A DNA stretch of 64,000 nucleotides from Nocardia xishanensis NBRC 101358 (GCF_001613365.1 NZ_BDCF01000032.1:23802-87801), one strand, 5' to 3'; shown: positions 15,509-24,967, counted from the stretch's first letter. Translations and numbers: made by a program. Notes: a model not told the origin generated them from the sequence alone.

Positions 15509-16510
15509 CTACGAGACGCGGCGCAGCCGTTCGGCGGCGACTTCGGCGATGGTCGCGGCGGCTCGCACGGCCGCGCCGCGCGCCCGCCACGCGCGCCAGC
15601 GGCCGGTATCCAGCTCGCGCGCCCGCGCCAGCAGGGCGGGCCAGTCGTCGAGATCCGGCCAGCGATCCACCGTGAGCGCCATGCCCGCCGACGCGAGCGT
15701 TTTCGCGGTGGCTTCTTGTTCGCCGAAGGGCCGCGGCGCGGGCACCACGACGGCGGGTTTGGCGGCGACGGCGACATCGGCGACGGCGCCCTGTCCCGCG
15801 TGCGTCACGATCACGTCGGCCCGGCACAGCTCCGGCCACGGATCGTCCACCCAGTCACCCAATCCGATGGTGCGCCAACGGTATTCGCGATGGCGCAGGG
15901 CGCAGGCGCGCACCTTCGCCGCGGTGCGCGTCCCGCCGCACGCGCCGCCGACGACCAGCACGGTCGGCCGCCCGTCGTGCGGCGGGAACACCGGAGGGCG
16001 GCCGTCGAATCGGGTGATGCCGCCGACGTAGCTGGTCTTGTCCGCGTACGGGCGCAGCCACAGCGGATCGTAGAGATCGCGCGGCCAGCCGGCGATCAAC
16101 CGGTCGGCGACGCGGTACATCAACTGGTGGGCCGGATCGGCGCGGGCACCAGGCAGCGCCATGCATACGACGGGCACGCCGTGCAGTCGTGCCAGCAGCG
16201 CGACCTCGACGGACACGTCCACCACCACCGCGTCCGGCCGGGCGGTCGCCAGCCACGTCGCGATCGTCGCCATCCGTTCTGCGAGCCCCCGGTTGTGCCG
16301 GGGAGCCCATTGCAGAACCCCTGCGGCGGTGGGATCGCCGATCGCCGGGGAGGGGTTGTCGGAAGGCAGGTGGACGACGTCGTCGAAGGCCTCGTCGTCG
16401 GACGAGACCGACGAAGACAGTGCGGTCACCGGATGCGCCAGACAGGCGCGAATGCGGCGAGCGCGGAGCAGGTGGCCCGAGCCGTGGTGGTGGATGTAGT
16501 AGCCGATCAC
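15509..16510 (-). CDS. glycosyltransferase, GT28/GT1-type fold
   Basis: A 333-residue GT-B fold protein. The N terminus YYIHHHGSGHLLRARRI resembles the start of MurG/UDP-glucosyltransferase-like enzymes, and the C-terminal nucleotide-sugar region is IVTHAGQGAVADVAVAAKP followed by PRPFGEQEATA. It probably transfers a sugar from an NDP donor; the acceptor is unknown. It starts at a GTG preceded by GGAGGG and is 85 nt upstream of the iron-redox operon, so it could be its first gene or an independent one. Confidence 0.83.
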   Translation of the reverse strand: MIGYYIHHHGSGHLLRARRIRACLAHPVTALSSSVSSDDEAFDDVVHLPSDNPSPAIGDPTAAGVLQWAPRHNRGLAERMATIATWLATARPDAVVVDVSVEVALLARLHGVPVVCMALPGARADPAHQLMYRVADRLIAGWPRDLYDPLWLRPYADKTSYVGGITRFDGRPPVFPPHDGRPTVLVVGGACGGTRTAAKVRACALRHREYRWRTIGLGDWVDDPWPELCRADVIVTHAGQGAVADVAVAAKPAVVVPAPRPFGEQEATAKTLASAGMALTVDRWPDLDDWPALLARARELDTGRWRAWRARGAAVRAAATIAEVAAERLRRVS

Positions 16511-16735
16511 GTGACCCTCCGCTCTCCGGTGGGCCCCGCGCCGGTTTCCGTTGTGGTCATCGGACCTCCCGGCGGATCTGCTGTTACCTGCGATGATGCG
16601 GATCTACCCTGGCGCGAACGAGGCAAACCTAGATCACGTTCACCCCGGGTGGCCTCGGCGCTTCGTTTGCCGGAAGCGGGCTGGGGTAGGCGATCGGTGG
16701 CCCACCAGCGACACCATCGAGTCGAGGAGGTAGCG

Positions 16736-17719
16736 ATGCAGATCGGATACAAGCTGGCGGCAGAGGGTTTCGGTCCCGCCGAGCTGATCCGCCAGGCCGT
16801 GCAGGCCGAGCGCGCCGGCTTCGATTTCGTCGAGATCAGCGACCACTTCCACCCCTGGCTCGACAATCAAGGGCACTCACCGTTCGCCTGGACGGTGCTC
16901 GGCGCCGTCGCGGCCCGTACCGAGCGCATCGGCATGGCCACCGGCGTGACCTGTCCGATCCTGCGTTACCACCCGGCGATCGTGGCGCAGGCCGCCGCCA
17001 CGATGGCGCTGGTGTCCGACGGACGCTTCACCCTCGGCGTCGGCTCGGGCGAACGGCTCAACGAGCACATCGTCGGCCTGGAGTTCCCCGACTCGGTGCG
17101 GGTGCGCCACGACATGCTGCGCGAAGCGCTCGACATCATCCGGTTGCTGTGGAGCGGCGGCTATCGCTCCTACTCGGGCCAGTACCTGCATCTCTCGGAC
17201 GCGCGGATCTTCGATCTGCCCGACGAGCCGCCGCGGATCGCGGTCGCGGCGGGCGGCCTGTCGTCGGCCAAGCTGGCGGCCGAATTCGGCGACGGCCTTT
17301 TCGCGACCGACGCCGACCCGGAGATCGTCCGGCACTACCACGAGAACGGCGGAACGGGGCCGCGCTACGCCGAGGTGCCGCTGGCCTGGGCCCCCGACGA
17401 GCACACCGGCGCGCAGGCCGCGCTGGAGACGACCCGCTGGGCGCTGTCCGGCTGGAAGGTCATGAGCGAACTACCCAACCCGGTCAACTTCGCCGCCGCC
17501 AGCGCCACCGTGCGCGAGGAGGACATTCGCGACCACTTCACCTGTGGTTCCGATCCGGAGCGCTACGTCCAGGCCGTCCGCACCTACACCGACGCCGGAT
17601 TCGACCATCTCGTCCTCCAGAACGCCGGACCCGATCCGGACGGCTTCCTCGAGTTCTATCGCGACGAACTCGATCAGCGGCTGCGCCGCTCGCTCACCCC
17701 GGCCGCTAGTCCGAGCTGA
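16736..17719 (+). CDS. F420-dependent LLM-class oxidoreductase (G6PDH-like family)
   Basis: A 327-residue TIM-barrel luciferase-like protein. MQIGYKLAAEGFGP opens the barrel, EISDHFHPWLD and GVTCPILRYHPAIVAQAAATM match F420-dependent glucose-6-phosphate dehydrogenase relatives, and GVGSGERLNEH is the conserved F420-phosphate loop region. It uses coenzyme F420 for hydride transfer; the substrate may differ from glucose-6-phosphate. GAGGAGG precedes the ATG. The gene end overlaps the convergent membrane protein gene by 14 nt. Confidence 0.9.
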   Translation: MQIGYKLAAEGFGPAELIRQAVQAERAGFDFVEISDHFHPWLDNQGHSPFAWTVLGAVAARTERIGMATGVTCPILRYHPAIVAQAAATMALVSDGRFTLGVGSGERLNEHIVGLEFPDSVRVRHDMLREALDIIRLLWSGGYRSYSGQYLHLSDARIFDLPDEPPRIAVAAGGLSSAKLAAEFGDGLFATDADPEIVRHYHENGGTGPRYAEVPLAWAPDEHTGAQAALETTRWALSGWKVMSELPNPVNFAAASATVREEDIRDHFTCGSDPERYVQAVRTYTDAGFDHLVLQNAGPDPDGFLEFYRDELDQRLRRSLTPAASPS

Positions 17720-19115
17720 GCGCCGAGCGCCTCGCGGTGGCACGCGCTCGCCTGCGCGCCTCCTGCATCTCGGCGAGTTCCTGCTCGAGGGCCTCGGCGA
17801 TGCGGAACTGCCCGGTGTCGTAGATGCCCGACGAGCGAACCACCTCATGCAAGGCGCCGTCCGGATCCGGCGGCGCCGCGTTGCGTTCCTTGGAGTTCGT
17901 CGCCTTGTCTTTGTTCTCCTTGGCCGGGCGGGCCGCCGCCGGCTTGTCGATCTCGATCGGCTTGGTCGGCGGTGGCGGGGTCTGCCGGACGACCACCTTG
18001 GCGGCCACCGGCTCCGGCGTCCGCGCGGGAGCGGGCTCGGCCGCCGGCTTGTCCACCTTGGCTGCCGTGGCGGCCTTTTCGACCTTCTTCGGCTCGGGCC
18101 TCTTCGGGGTGACGCTCGGGCCTGCCCCGTTGGCGGATACCTTGCCGTTGCTCGCGGCCCGCGCGGCCTCGGCGAAGCCGTCCTCCAGATCGGGAACGAT
18201 CTGCTCGGTGGCCGCCTCCGGCTGCTCGTACTGCTCCTCGACGCTCTCGCGCTCGGCGACGCGTACCGCGGGAGCAGGCGCTGCCGCCGCGGCCGCGGCC
18301 CGCAGATTGACAACCGCCGGCAAACTGCGCCGAATCTGCTCGGCCGGGTCGGGCAGCTCGCGGACCTGTTCGGTGGCCCGGTGGATGGCGAGGCCGTACC
18401 GGGCGCTGGCGGCATCGTGAATCAGCAGGGCGACACCGATCATCACCGGAGCGATCGCGTGCACGGCCACCTCGTACCACTGGCCGCCACGCAGGTACGG
18501 GTAGGTGTTGAGGCCGACGGTCAGTGTCAGCAGCGCCATTTCGGCGGCGGCGACCTGGCGGCGGTTGTCGATGACGCCCCATTCCGCCACCTTGTTGGTG
18601 CCGATCATGATGATGATCAGACAGACGCTGATCATCCCTTCCAGCAGATAGCTGAACCAGTAGAGCGGATCGTTCGCTCCCCCCGGCGCGATGTTGTGCT
18701 GCACGTTCACCGCGGACCACAGCATGCCCGCACCGACCACACCGGCCAGCGCGCGCAGCGACCAGGCGCGGTGCCGGTAGAGCGAGGCGAGTTTCGCGTG
18801 CGGGCTGGATTCACGCCGCTGCGCGGCGATCGCCTTGCGGGCGAGCAACAAATCTCGCATATCGGCCTTCGCGATTTCCTCCGCCGTGTGCCTGGCGCGG
18901 TCGGAGGCGACCGCGGCGGCCTGGACCTCTTTCCACCGCTGTCCACGGTCCTGTTCGCGAATTCGCTCGGCGAGTTCGCGTTCGGCGTGTAGTTCGTCTT
19001 CGGACAACGCCTCGGTCAGGGCCGGGTCGAACTGGTAGGCAAGCCGTCCGCGGGCCTTTTCGACCCGTCGCGCCAGCTGCGTGACCTCGTCCTCGTTGGG
19101 GTGCTCTATGGTCAA
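17706..19115 (-). CDS. four-helix membrane protein with long Pro/Ala/Lys-rich cytoplasmic tail
   Basis: About 469 residues. An N-terminal highly charged helical region of about 120 residues (RIREQDRGQRWKEV and similar) precedes four membrane helices between about residues 125 and 245 (LAGVVGAGMLW, GMISVCLIIIMIG, AEMALLTLTVG, AIAPVMIGVALLIH). A tail of more than 200 residues rich in Pro, Ala, Lys and Glu follows, ending in a coiled coil (EALEQELAEMQEARRRARA). The layout recalls DUF2637/Spd-type proteins of actinobacterial conjugative elements, but no other transfer gene is near, so this is only a resemblance. TTG at 19115 has GGAGG 5 nt upstream; ATG at 19181 lacks one. Confidence 0.7.
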   Translation of the reverse strand: MTIEHPNEDEVTQLARRVEKARGRLAYQFDPALTEALSEDELHAERELAERIREQDRGQRWKEVQAAAVASDRARHTAEEIAKADMRDLLLARKAIAAQRRESSPHAKLASLYRHRAWSLRALAGVVGAGMLWSAVNVQHNIAPGGANDPLYWFSYLLEGMISVCLIIIMIGTNKVAEWGVIDNRRQVAAAEMALLTLTVGLNTYPYLRGGQWYEVAVHAIAPVMIGVALLIHDAASARYGLAIHRATEQVRELPDPAEQIRRSLPAVVNLRAAAAAAAPAPAVRVAERESVEEQYEQPEAATEQIVPDLEDGFAEAARAASNGKVSANGAGPSVTPKRPEPKKVEKAATAAKVDKPAAEPAPARTPEPVAAKVVVRQTPPPPTKPIEIDKPAAARPAKENKDKATNSKERNAAPPDPDGALHEVVRSSGIYDTGQFRIAEALEQELAEMQEARRRARATARRSALSSD

Positions 19116-19338
19116 ATCGACCTCCGACCGTGGAGATCCGATGGCAGGCAAGTGATCACGAGTGTGAACAACACCCCACATTCATAGTCGATGCGTCGTT
19201 GACGGCAAAACCATGGATTTGCCGCATCGCGAATCCCGGCGGCGCGTCGGGGTGGACGCGCCCGGGATAAGGATGTCCCATCGAATCATGAACCGGCGCA
19301 GACCGCGAGCGCGACGACGATCGCCGCGGTCGCCGGGA

Positions 19339-20334
19339 TCAGTTCTCCAGCAGCGTCGCCCCCACCGCTTGCACGCTGTCGAGAACCTCATCGATGCGAC
19401 GCAGGGTGTCGGCGTGCAGACCGACGTTCGCCGCGAACAGGTTGTCCTCGATGTGCGCGGGCGTGCGGCTACCCGGGATCGGGACCACGTGCGGATCCTG
19501 ATGCAGCAGCCAGGCCAGCGCCAACTGGCTTCGGCTGATGCCGAGTTCGGTAGCTATCCCGTGCAGCGCGGCGTAGGAATCGTTGTTCGCCGCGAGATTG
19601 GCCGCGTCGAACCGGGGCAGATTGGCGCGGAAATCGTCGTCACCGACGCGATCGACCGTGCCGGTGAGGAATCCGGCGCCGAGCGGGCTCCACGCGACCA
19701 CGCCGACACCCAGCTCCCGCGCCGTCGCCAGCAATTCGGGATCGACCGGACGCCACATCGACCATTCCGCCTGCACCGCTTGGACCGGATGCGCGGCGTG
19801 CGCGCGGCGCAGCTGCTCGGCGGTGACGTTGGACAGGCCGAGGTAGCGTACGAGGCCGTCGGCGACCAACTCGCCCACCGCACCCGCGGTGTCCTCGATC
19901 GGCACCTCGGGATCGGGGAAATGCGGGTAGTACAGGTCGATCACATCGGTGCCGAGGTTGCGCAGGCTCTGCTCGGCGTAGCCGCGCACGTAGCGCGGCT
20001 CGGCGTTGACGGCCAGCTCGCCGAAAGCGAAGCCCACCGGAAACTTGTGCGCCGCGGCGCCTTCGGGGATACGGAAGCCGAACTTGGTCGCGACGGTGAC
20101 CTGGTCGCGGCGGCCGCGGATCGCGCGGCCGATCAGTTGTTCGTTGTGGCCGTCGGCGCCGTAGCCGTCGCTGGTGTCGACGAGCGTGGCGCCCTGGTCG
20201 AAGGCGTGCCGGAGCGCGGTGAGGCCGCGGTCGTCGTCGACGGCTCCGTACATGCCCGGCGAGAGCACCATCGCGCCGAAACCGACTGCGGACACCGGGA
20301 TTTCGCCGAGCCGGCGGACGGGGATCTTGGTCAT
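19339..20334 (-). CDS. aldo/keto reductase
   Basis: A 331-residue NADPH-dependent reductase of the AKR superfamily. The catalytic tetrad is visible: Asp in VDTSDGYG, Tyr in the same motif, Lys in ATKFGF and His in YYPHFPDPEVP. The C-terminal NADP region contains IPGSRTPAHIEDN. It probably reduces aldehydes or ketones. It is divergent from a LysR gene with a perfect palindrome in the 61-nt gap, so it is very likely controlled by that regulator. Confidence 0.92.
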   Translation of the reverse strand: MTKIPVRRLGEIPVSAVGFGAMVLSPGMYGAVDDDRGLTALRHAFDQGATLVDTSDGYGADGHNEQLIGRAIRGRRDQVTVATKFGFRIPEGAAAHKFPVGFAFGELAVNAEPRYVRGYAEQSLRNLGTDVIDLYYPHFPDPEVPIEDTAGAVGELVADGLVRYLGLSNVTAEQLRRAHAAHPVQAVQAEWSMWRPVDPELLATARELGVGVVAWSPLGAGFLTGTVDRVGDDDFRANLPRFDAANLAANNDSYAALHGIATELGISRSQLALAWLLHQDPHVVPIPGSRTPAHIEDNLFAANVGLHADTLRRIDEVLDSVQAVGATLLEN

Positions 20335-20377
20335 GGCACCACTCTCGCCGATGACGCCCGCTGCCGTCCAAGTCATA

Positions 20378-20390
20378 TTGGTATAACCAA
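20378..20390. promoter_or_regulatory. LysR-type operator in the AKR/LysR gap
   Basis: TTGGTATAACCAA is a perfect inverted repeat (TTGGT, 3-nt centre, ACCAA) and fits the T-N11-A pattern of LysR sites. It ends 5 nt before the LysR start codon and 44 nt from the AKR start, suited to autorepression and activation of the divergent gene. Confidence 0.7.
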
Positions 20391-20395
20391 CCGTT

Positions 20396-21268
20396 ATGGA
20401 CGTCGATCTGCGGGACCTGCGCTACCTCGTCGCGGTGGCGGAGGAGGCCAACTTCACCAGGGCCGCGGCGCGCGTCTTCGTCTCGCAACCGGCGCTGTCC
20501 AAGCAGATCCGGGCGCTGGAACGCCGTCTCGGCTTCGATCTGTTCGACCGCACACCACGCGGCGTCACGCTCACCGCGCAGGGCGCCGAGCTGCTGCCGA
20601 CCGCGCGCGAAATCCTCGAACGATGGGATCGCGCCTACCCGCGCGCCCAGACGATCGGCCGCCAGCTGACCCTCGTAGTCGGCATGCAGACCGCGGTGGG
20701 ACGAGACCTGCAGCGCCGCGCGATCACCCGGTTCCGCGCGACCGCGCCGGACTGGACCGTCTCGCTGCGCCTGGTCGGCTGGTCGGATCCGACGGCCGGG
20801 CTCGCCGACGCCTCCAGCGATGTCGGCATCGTCTGGCTGCCCATTCCGCTCGACGGGCTCGGCACCAGGGTCCTGCGGCGCGAAGCCCGCGGCGTGATGC
20901 TGCCCGAGGGGCACCCGCTCGCCGACCGCGACACGATCGCGTTCGCCGATCTGCTCGACGAGCCGTTCGTCGCCCTGCCGAGCGCCGCCGGGTCGCTGCG
21001 CGATCACTGGCTGGCGATCGAGGCACGCGACGGTCATCCGGTCCGTATCGGCGCCGAAGCCACCGGCGCCGACGAGACTTTCGAGGCCATCGCCTCCGGT
21101 CTGGGCGTCGCCTTGGTCGCGGCGGGCAACGCCGAACTCTACCGAAGGCCCGGACTGGTGTATCGCCCGGTCGACGGACTCGCGCCCGCCGAACTGGCCG
21201 TCGCGTGGCGCAGCGACGACACGCGACCCGCCACCGCCCTGTTCGTCGACTGCTTGACCGGGCACTGA
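20396..21268 (+). CDS. LysR family transcriptional regulator
   Basis: A 290-residue LTTR. The N-terminal helix-turn-helix is LRDLRYLVAVAEEANFTRAA with FVSQPALSKQIRALE; the rest is the periplasmic-binding-protein-like effector domain (VGMQTAVGRDL, DVGIVWLP, IASGLGVALVAAGNAE). It is divergent from the aldo/keto reductase gene and presumably controls it through the palindrome between them. The effector is unknown. Confidence 0.92.
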   Translation: MDVDLRDLRYLVAVAEEANFTRAAARVFVSQPALSKQIRALERRLGFDLFDRTPRGVTLTAQGAELLPTAREILERWDRAYPRAQTIGRQLTLVVGMQTAVGRDLQRRAITRFRATAPDWTVSLRLVGWSDPTAGLADASSDVGIVWLPIPLDGLGTRVLRREARGVMLPEGHPLADRDTIAFADLLDEPFVALPSAAGSLRDHWLAIEARDGHPVRIGAEATGADETFEAIASGLGVALVAAGNAELYRRPGLVYRPVDGLAPAELAVAWRSDDTRPATALFVDCLTGH

Positions 21269-21371
21269 GACGTGCGGCGCGCCGCGCGGAGATAGCCGAG
21301 TGGTTACTCGTCAGCCAGTACGGTGTGCCTGACAGTGTGCGACGGACCCGGACGAGTCACGGAGGTACACC

Positions 21372-22430
21372 ATGGAGCGGCGAGCGCTCGGCAGGCACTC
21401 TAGCGTGCTCGCGGCGGTCGCCGCGGCGTTGCTCGGCACGCTCGTTCCCGGCACGGCGCACGCCGATCCGATCATCGCGAACGGCGCGTTGCTGGCCCGC
21501 CCGGTGGCGGCGGACGGTTCGCGCATACTGGATTTCACCATCGAGGACGACCGGCACCTGAGGTTGAACGTGTACTCGGCGGCCATGGACAAGCCGGTCA
21601 CCGTCACCGTGCAGCGCCCCGCCGACACGTCGGCGCCACGCCCGACTCTGTACCTGCTCTCCGGCGCGGACGGCGGCGAGGGCACCGCGAACTGGGATGC
21701 CCGCACCCCGCAGGCGCTGGAATTCCTGAGCAGCAAGGACGTCAACGTCGTTCAGCCCATCGGCGGCGCGTTCAGCTACTACACGGATTGGCGGGCCCCG
21801 GATCCGAAACTGGGCGTGAACAAGTGGCAGACCTTCTTCAACAAGGAACTGCCGCCGCTGATCGACGGTGCGCTCGGCACCAACGGGCTCAATGCCATTG
21901 CGGGACTGTCGACTTCGGGCACCTCGGTGCTGCAACTGCCGATCGCCGCGCCCGGCCTCTACCGCGCGGCGGCGGCCTACAGCGGGTGCGCGCAGATCAG
22001 CGATACGATCGGATACTCGTTCGTCAATCTGGCCGTCGGACTGTGGGGCGGCGGCAATACCGACAACATGTACGGACCGGAGGGCGATCCGATGTGGGCG
22101 GCCAACGATCCGTACCTGAACGCCGAGCAGTTGCGCGGAGTGGAGCTGTTCATCTCCAGCGGCAGCGGGCTGCCCGGCCCATACGAGACGCTCAACGGCC
22201 CGTTCACGCCGCCGGGCGTCGGCGGACTGGTGAACCAAGCCCTCCTCGGCGGCCTGATCGAGGCGGGCGTGAACTATTGCAGCCACAATCTGCAAAGCAA
22301 GCTGAACGCGCTCGGCATCCCCGCGACGTACGACTTCCCGCCGACCGGAACCCACTCCTGGGGTTACTGGCTCGACGCGCTGATCGCGTCGTGGCCGGTG
22401 CTCGCACGCGGTCTGGAACTGCCCGCCTGA
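21372..22430 (+). CDS. secreted esterase of the antigen-85/mycolyltransferase type
   Basis: A 352-residue exported alpha/beta hydrolase. The signal peptide ends near TAHAD. The mature part has the Ag85/corynomycolyltransferase layout: TLYLLSGADGGEGTANW near the N terminus, the nucleophile elbow GLSTSG, and the catalytic His in TGTHSWGYWLDAL. Members transfer mycolates onto trehalose or arabinogalactan in the cell envelope of mycolic actinomycetes. The elbow differs from the classical GLSMSG/GLSMAG, so activity may be divergent. GGAGG precedes the ATG. Confidence 0.87.
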   Translation: MERRALGRHSSVLAAVAAALLGTLVPGTAHADPIIANGALLARPVAADGSRILDFTIEDDRHLRLNVYSAAMDKPVTVTVQRPADTSAPRPTLYLLSGADGGEGTANWDARTPQALEFLSSKDVNVVQPIGGAFSYYTDWRAPDPKLGVNKWQTFFNKELPPLIDGALGTNGLNAIAGLSTSGTSVLQLPIAAPGLYRAAAAYSGCAQISDTIGYSFVNLAVGLWGGGNTDNMYGPEGDPMWAANDPYLNAEQLRGVELFISSGSGLPGPYETLNGPFTPPGVGGLVNQALLGGLIEAGVNYCSHNLQSKLNALGIPATYDFPPTGTHSWGYWLDALIASWPVLARGLELPA

Positions 22431-22566
22431 GCCAGCCATTCGCGGATTCGGTTCACGGCGCATTCCCCCAGCCCTCGCACGGATCGGTTTACCCTGGGTG
22501 ACTGACCGGTTGCCAGGGCAATGCTGATATCCACTCATCGATCGTCGATCAGTAGGAGGAACGGAT

Positions 22567-23376
22567 ATGCCTACCCGTGACACCGCTTGGCCGCAGGGCA
22601 CGCCGTGCTGGGTCGACTGCCAGGTCGACGACCCGAACCGAGCCAAGGAGTTCTACTCGGCGCTGTTCGGCTGGGAGATCGAGGCGGGCCCGCCGGACGC
22701 GGGCGGTTATCTGATGGCGATGCGCAACGGATCGCCGGCGGCGGGCATCGGACCCAAGCCGGAGAACATGGCGATGCCTTCGGTGTGGACGACCTACCTG
22801 GCCGCCGATCGCGCCGACGACGTGGCCGAGAAGGTGACCGCCGCGGGCGGCACCGTCCTGATGCCGCCGTTCGACGTGCTCGATGTCGGCCGTATGTTCA
22901 TCGCCACCGACCCGACGGGCGCGGCCTTCGGCGTGTGGGAAGCCAAGCGGCACACCGGTGCGCAGATCTACAACGAGCACGGCGCGTACTGCTGGAACGA
23001 GCTGCACACTCCCGGATACCAGCAGGCGCAGCAGTTCTACTCCTCGGTCTTCGGCTACACCTACCAGGAGATCGGCGACGGCGAGAACTTCGTCTACTCG
23101 ACCTTCACCGTGCCGTCCGGCAGCGATGTCGCGGGCGGCTTCAACGACGACACCAAAGGACGGCAGGCCGAGGCGCCCCCGCATTGGCTGGCCTGGTTCC
23201 AAGTGGACGACACCGACGCCGCGCTCGCCAAGGCGGCCGAGCTCGGCGCCGCCGTGCTGGCGGGACCCGACGACAGTCCCTTCGGCAGGATGGGCGTGCT
23301 CCGGGGACAGCAGGGCGAGGTGTTCGCGGTCATCGATCCGTCGCGCGCCGTCGGCCGGCCGCCGACGCCGAGCTGA
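22567..23376 (+). CDS. VOC family protein with two glyoxalase-like domains
   Basis: A 269-residue protein made of two vicinal-oxygen-chelate modules: residues about 10-120 (WVDCQVDDPNRAKEFYSALF to DPTGAAFGVWE) and about 140-260 (WNELHTPGYQQAQQFYSSVF to GEVFAVIDP). This matches the mycobacterial CFP30B/27-kDa glyoxalase-like antigens. The reaction is unknown. AGGAGG precedes the ATG. A strong hairpin lies between this gene and the convergent regulator. Confidence 0.9.
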   Translation: MPTRDTAWPQGTPCWVDCQVDDPNRAKEFYSALFGWEIEAGPPDAGGYLMAMRNGSPAAGIGPKPENMAMPSVWTTYLAADRADDVAEKVTAAGGTVLMPPFDVLDVGRMFIATDPTGAAFGVWEAKRHTGAQIYNEHGAYCWNELHTPGYQQAQQFYSSVFGYTYQEIGDGENFVYSTFTVPSGSDVAGGFNDDTKGRQAEAPPHWLAWFQVDDTDAALAKAAELGAAVLAGPDDSPFGRMGVLRGQQGEVFAVIDPSRAVGRPPTPS

Positions 23377-23411
23377 CCGAGCGCCCCGCCTCGAAGATCA
23401 TCGACGTAGCT

Positions 23412-23441
23412 CCGCCCTGCGCACGCACAGTGCGCGGGCGG
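23412..23441. terminator. bidirectional hairpin terminator
   Basis: CCGCCCTGCGCAC pairs with GTGCGCGGGCGG (12 pairs, one bulged T) around a 5-nt loop, between two convergent genes. Confidence 0.7.
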
Positions 23442-23461
23442 ACTCGGTTCGGCCGCGCCCG

Positions 23462-24250
23462 TCAGACCGCGCGGCGCAGGCCGACGAAGAAGCGGACCCA
23501 CCCCGGATAGCCTCCGGTATCCACCTCGTACATCTGGAAGTCGACGACGATCGGGCGGCCGTTCGCGCGCTCGCGCAGACGCAGGACCGCCGAGGCGTCG
23601 GCGAAATCCACCACACCGTCGCCCCACATGCGGCGGAAGTCCGGGTACCTGCCGAGCTCGTCGAGCAGCGCGGCCGACCATTCGCCCGGCGGTGTGCGGC
23701 CCATGCGCGCACGCAGCGTCGCGACCGAGAGGCGCGCGGCCTCTTCCCAGTCGACGAGGACGTCCGCGGCCACCGGATCGCCGAAGATCCAGTGCAGCAG
23801 ATTGGCGCCTTCGGGCAGGCCGTGCAGAATGGCGGAGGCGACGGCGTTGCAGGCCAACAGGTTACAGCGGGAGTCGACATAGCCCGCCGGATTGAGGCCG
23901 TGCAACTCCAGGCCGTGCCGCATCGCCGGGGTGATGTCGGCGCGCAACTGGGCCACGGTGGGGATCACGGTGTCGACCAGTCCCGCCAGATCGAACAGGT
24001 GCCTGCGCTCGGCTCGGCTCAAGGCGTGCACCCCGTCCAGCGAGCGGGCCAGCGCCTCGACGACCGACCGCGTCGGATGATCGCGCTCGCCCTTCTCCAG
24101 GTGGGTGACGTAGCTGGCGCTCATGCCGGTGACCGTGGCGAGCTTCTCGCGGGAGATGCGGCGGTCGTCGCGCAGCTGCCGAAGCAATCCGCCGAATGTC
24201 GGCGGACGCACCGTATGCCGGTCGCCGTCTGCGCTCGGCCGTTCGACCAC
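23462..24250 (-). CDS. XRE-type helix-turn-helix regulator with MmyB-like ligand domain
   Basis: About 262 residues. An N-terminal helix-turn-helix (LLRQLRDDRRISREKLATVTGMSASYVTHLEKGER) is followed by the MmyB-like C-terminal domain typical of actinobacterial regulators: NPAGYVDSRCNLLACNAVASAI, NLLHWIFGDP, WEEAARLSVATLRARMGR and ELLD-type segments. These domains are thought to sense fatty acids or other small ligands. GTG at 24250 is chosen because GGGAGG lies 6 nt upstream; the open frame continues to 24277. Converges on the VOC gene; its target is unknown. Confidence 0.9.
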   Translation of the reverse strand: MVERPSADGDRHTVRPPTFGGLLRQLRDDRRISREKLATVTGMSASYVTHLEKGERDHPTRSVVEALARSLDGVHALSRAERRHLFDLAGLVDTVIPTVAQLRADITPAMRHGLELHGLNPAGYVDSRCNLLACNAVASAILHGLPEGANLLHWIFGDPVAADVLVDWEEAARLSVATLRARMGRTPPGEWSAALLDELGRYPDFRRMWGDGVVDFADASAVLRLRERANGRPIVVDFQMYEVDTGGYPGWVRFFVGLRRAV

Positions 24251-24703
24251 AGCAATCCTCCCGGGCACGTCGATCACCGCGGTGCACCGGCGTGGAACCG
24301 GCTGAGCGACCGATTGCCTCGGAGGATAACGGTAGCGATGGCAATGATCCAGCTAATCGGAGCCCGCCCGCAAGCGCGGCGTGTCGGCGCCCGACCGCGC
24401 GTGTCGACCAGCGCGGAAGCGTGCCTCTGCCGGGATTCGTTTGCCGCACACGGGGTATCCGAACCATGTCGGCCACTGATCCAGGACGGGGCCAGATCAG
24501 CGGTCCGGCGAACGACCGGGGCAGGACATCCGACTGCCGGCATCGTCAACGGCGACGACGGACCTCAACGGCGAGGACCACGTCCGGCGGACCGGGCCAA
24601 CCCCGACGCGAAGTGGTACGGAAGTCGGCATCAGGAGCGAACGTCCTTGCACGCGAACGCCGACAGGCCGGCCACTGCCGCCGGCCCGTCCGAGCGCTCG
24701 CGC
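24251..24703. other. intergenic region with no supported gene
   Basis: About 450 bases. A GGAGG at 24320 is followed by an ATG at 24337, but the frame has poor composition and runs antisense into the cold-shock gene. GTTT and GGGTAT near 24440-24456 are only 10 nt apart and do not form a SigF promoter. I see no RNA gene here. Confidence 0.45.
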
Positions 24704-24967
24704 TCAGGCCGCCACTCGCCCTTTTCGGACGCCCTCGGCCAGCACACGCACGACAACGGCCTCGGGCCGTTCCCGCGATCGGATGAACGCGACCGGCTGC
24801 CCCTCGACGAGGGTGCGATAGCCGACCATCTCGATACTCGAATAGTCCACGTACACCAATGCGCGTGGATCCGACGCGGGTTCGATGAATCCGAACCCTT
24901 TCGGTGCGTCGAACCACGCCACCCTCCCGCGCGACCAGCTCGCAGTTCCCGACCGTGCAGGCGTCAT
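24704..24967 (-). CDS. divergent cold-shock domain protein
   Basis: An 87-residue protein with a cold-shock domain at residues about 13-75. The RNP1-like motif is KGFGFIEP and RGRVAWFDAP is the opening strand; RNP2 is altered to VYVDYSS from the usual VFVHYS, losing the His/aromatic pair. The C-terminal extension is Arg/Val rich. It likely binds single-stranded nucleic acid in the cytosol. ATG at 24967 is preferred because GGAGG lies 8 nt upstream; an ATG two codons earlier is too close to it. It is divergent from pncC. Confidence 0.85.
   Translation of the reverse strand: MTPARSGTASWSRGRVAWFDAPKGFGFIEPASDPRALVYVDYSSIEMVGYRTLVEGQPVAFIRSRERPEAVVVRVLAEGVRKGRVAA

Noticed and set aside
17706..19115. 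Evidence of an integrated conjugative element
   Set aside because: Only one Spd-like membrane protein is seen. There is no Tra, Rep or integrase gene, and no attachment-site repeat or tRNA.
24440..24456. GTTT followed by GGGTAT as a SigF promoter
   Set aside because: Only 10 nt separate the two elements instead of 15-17.
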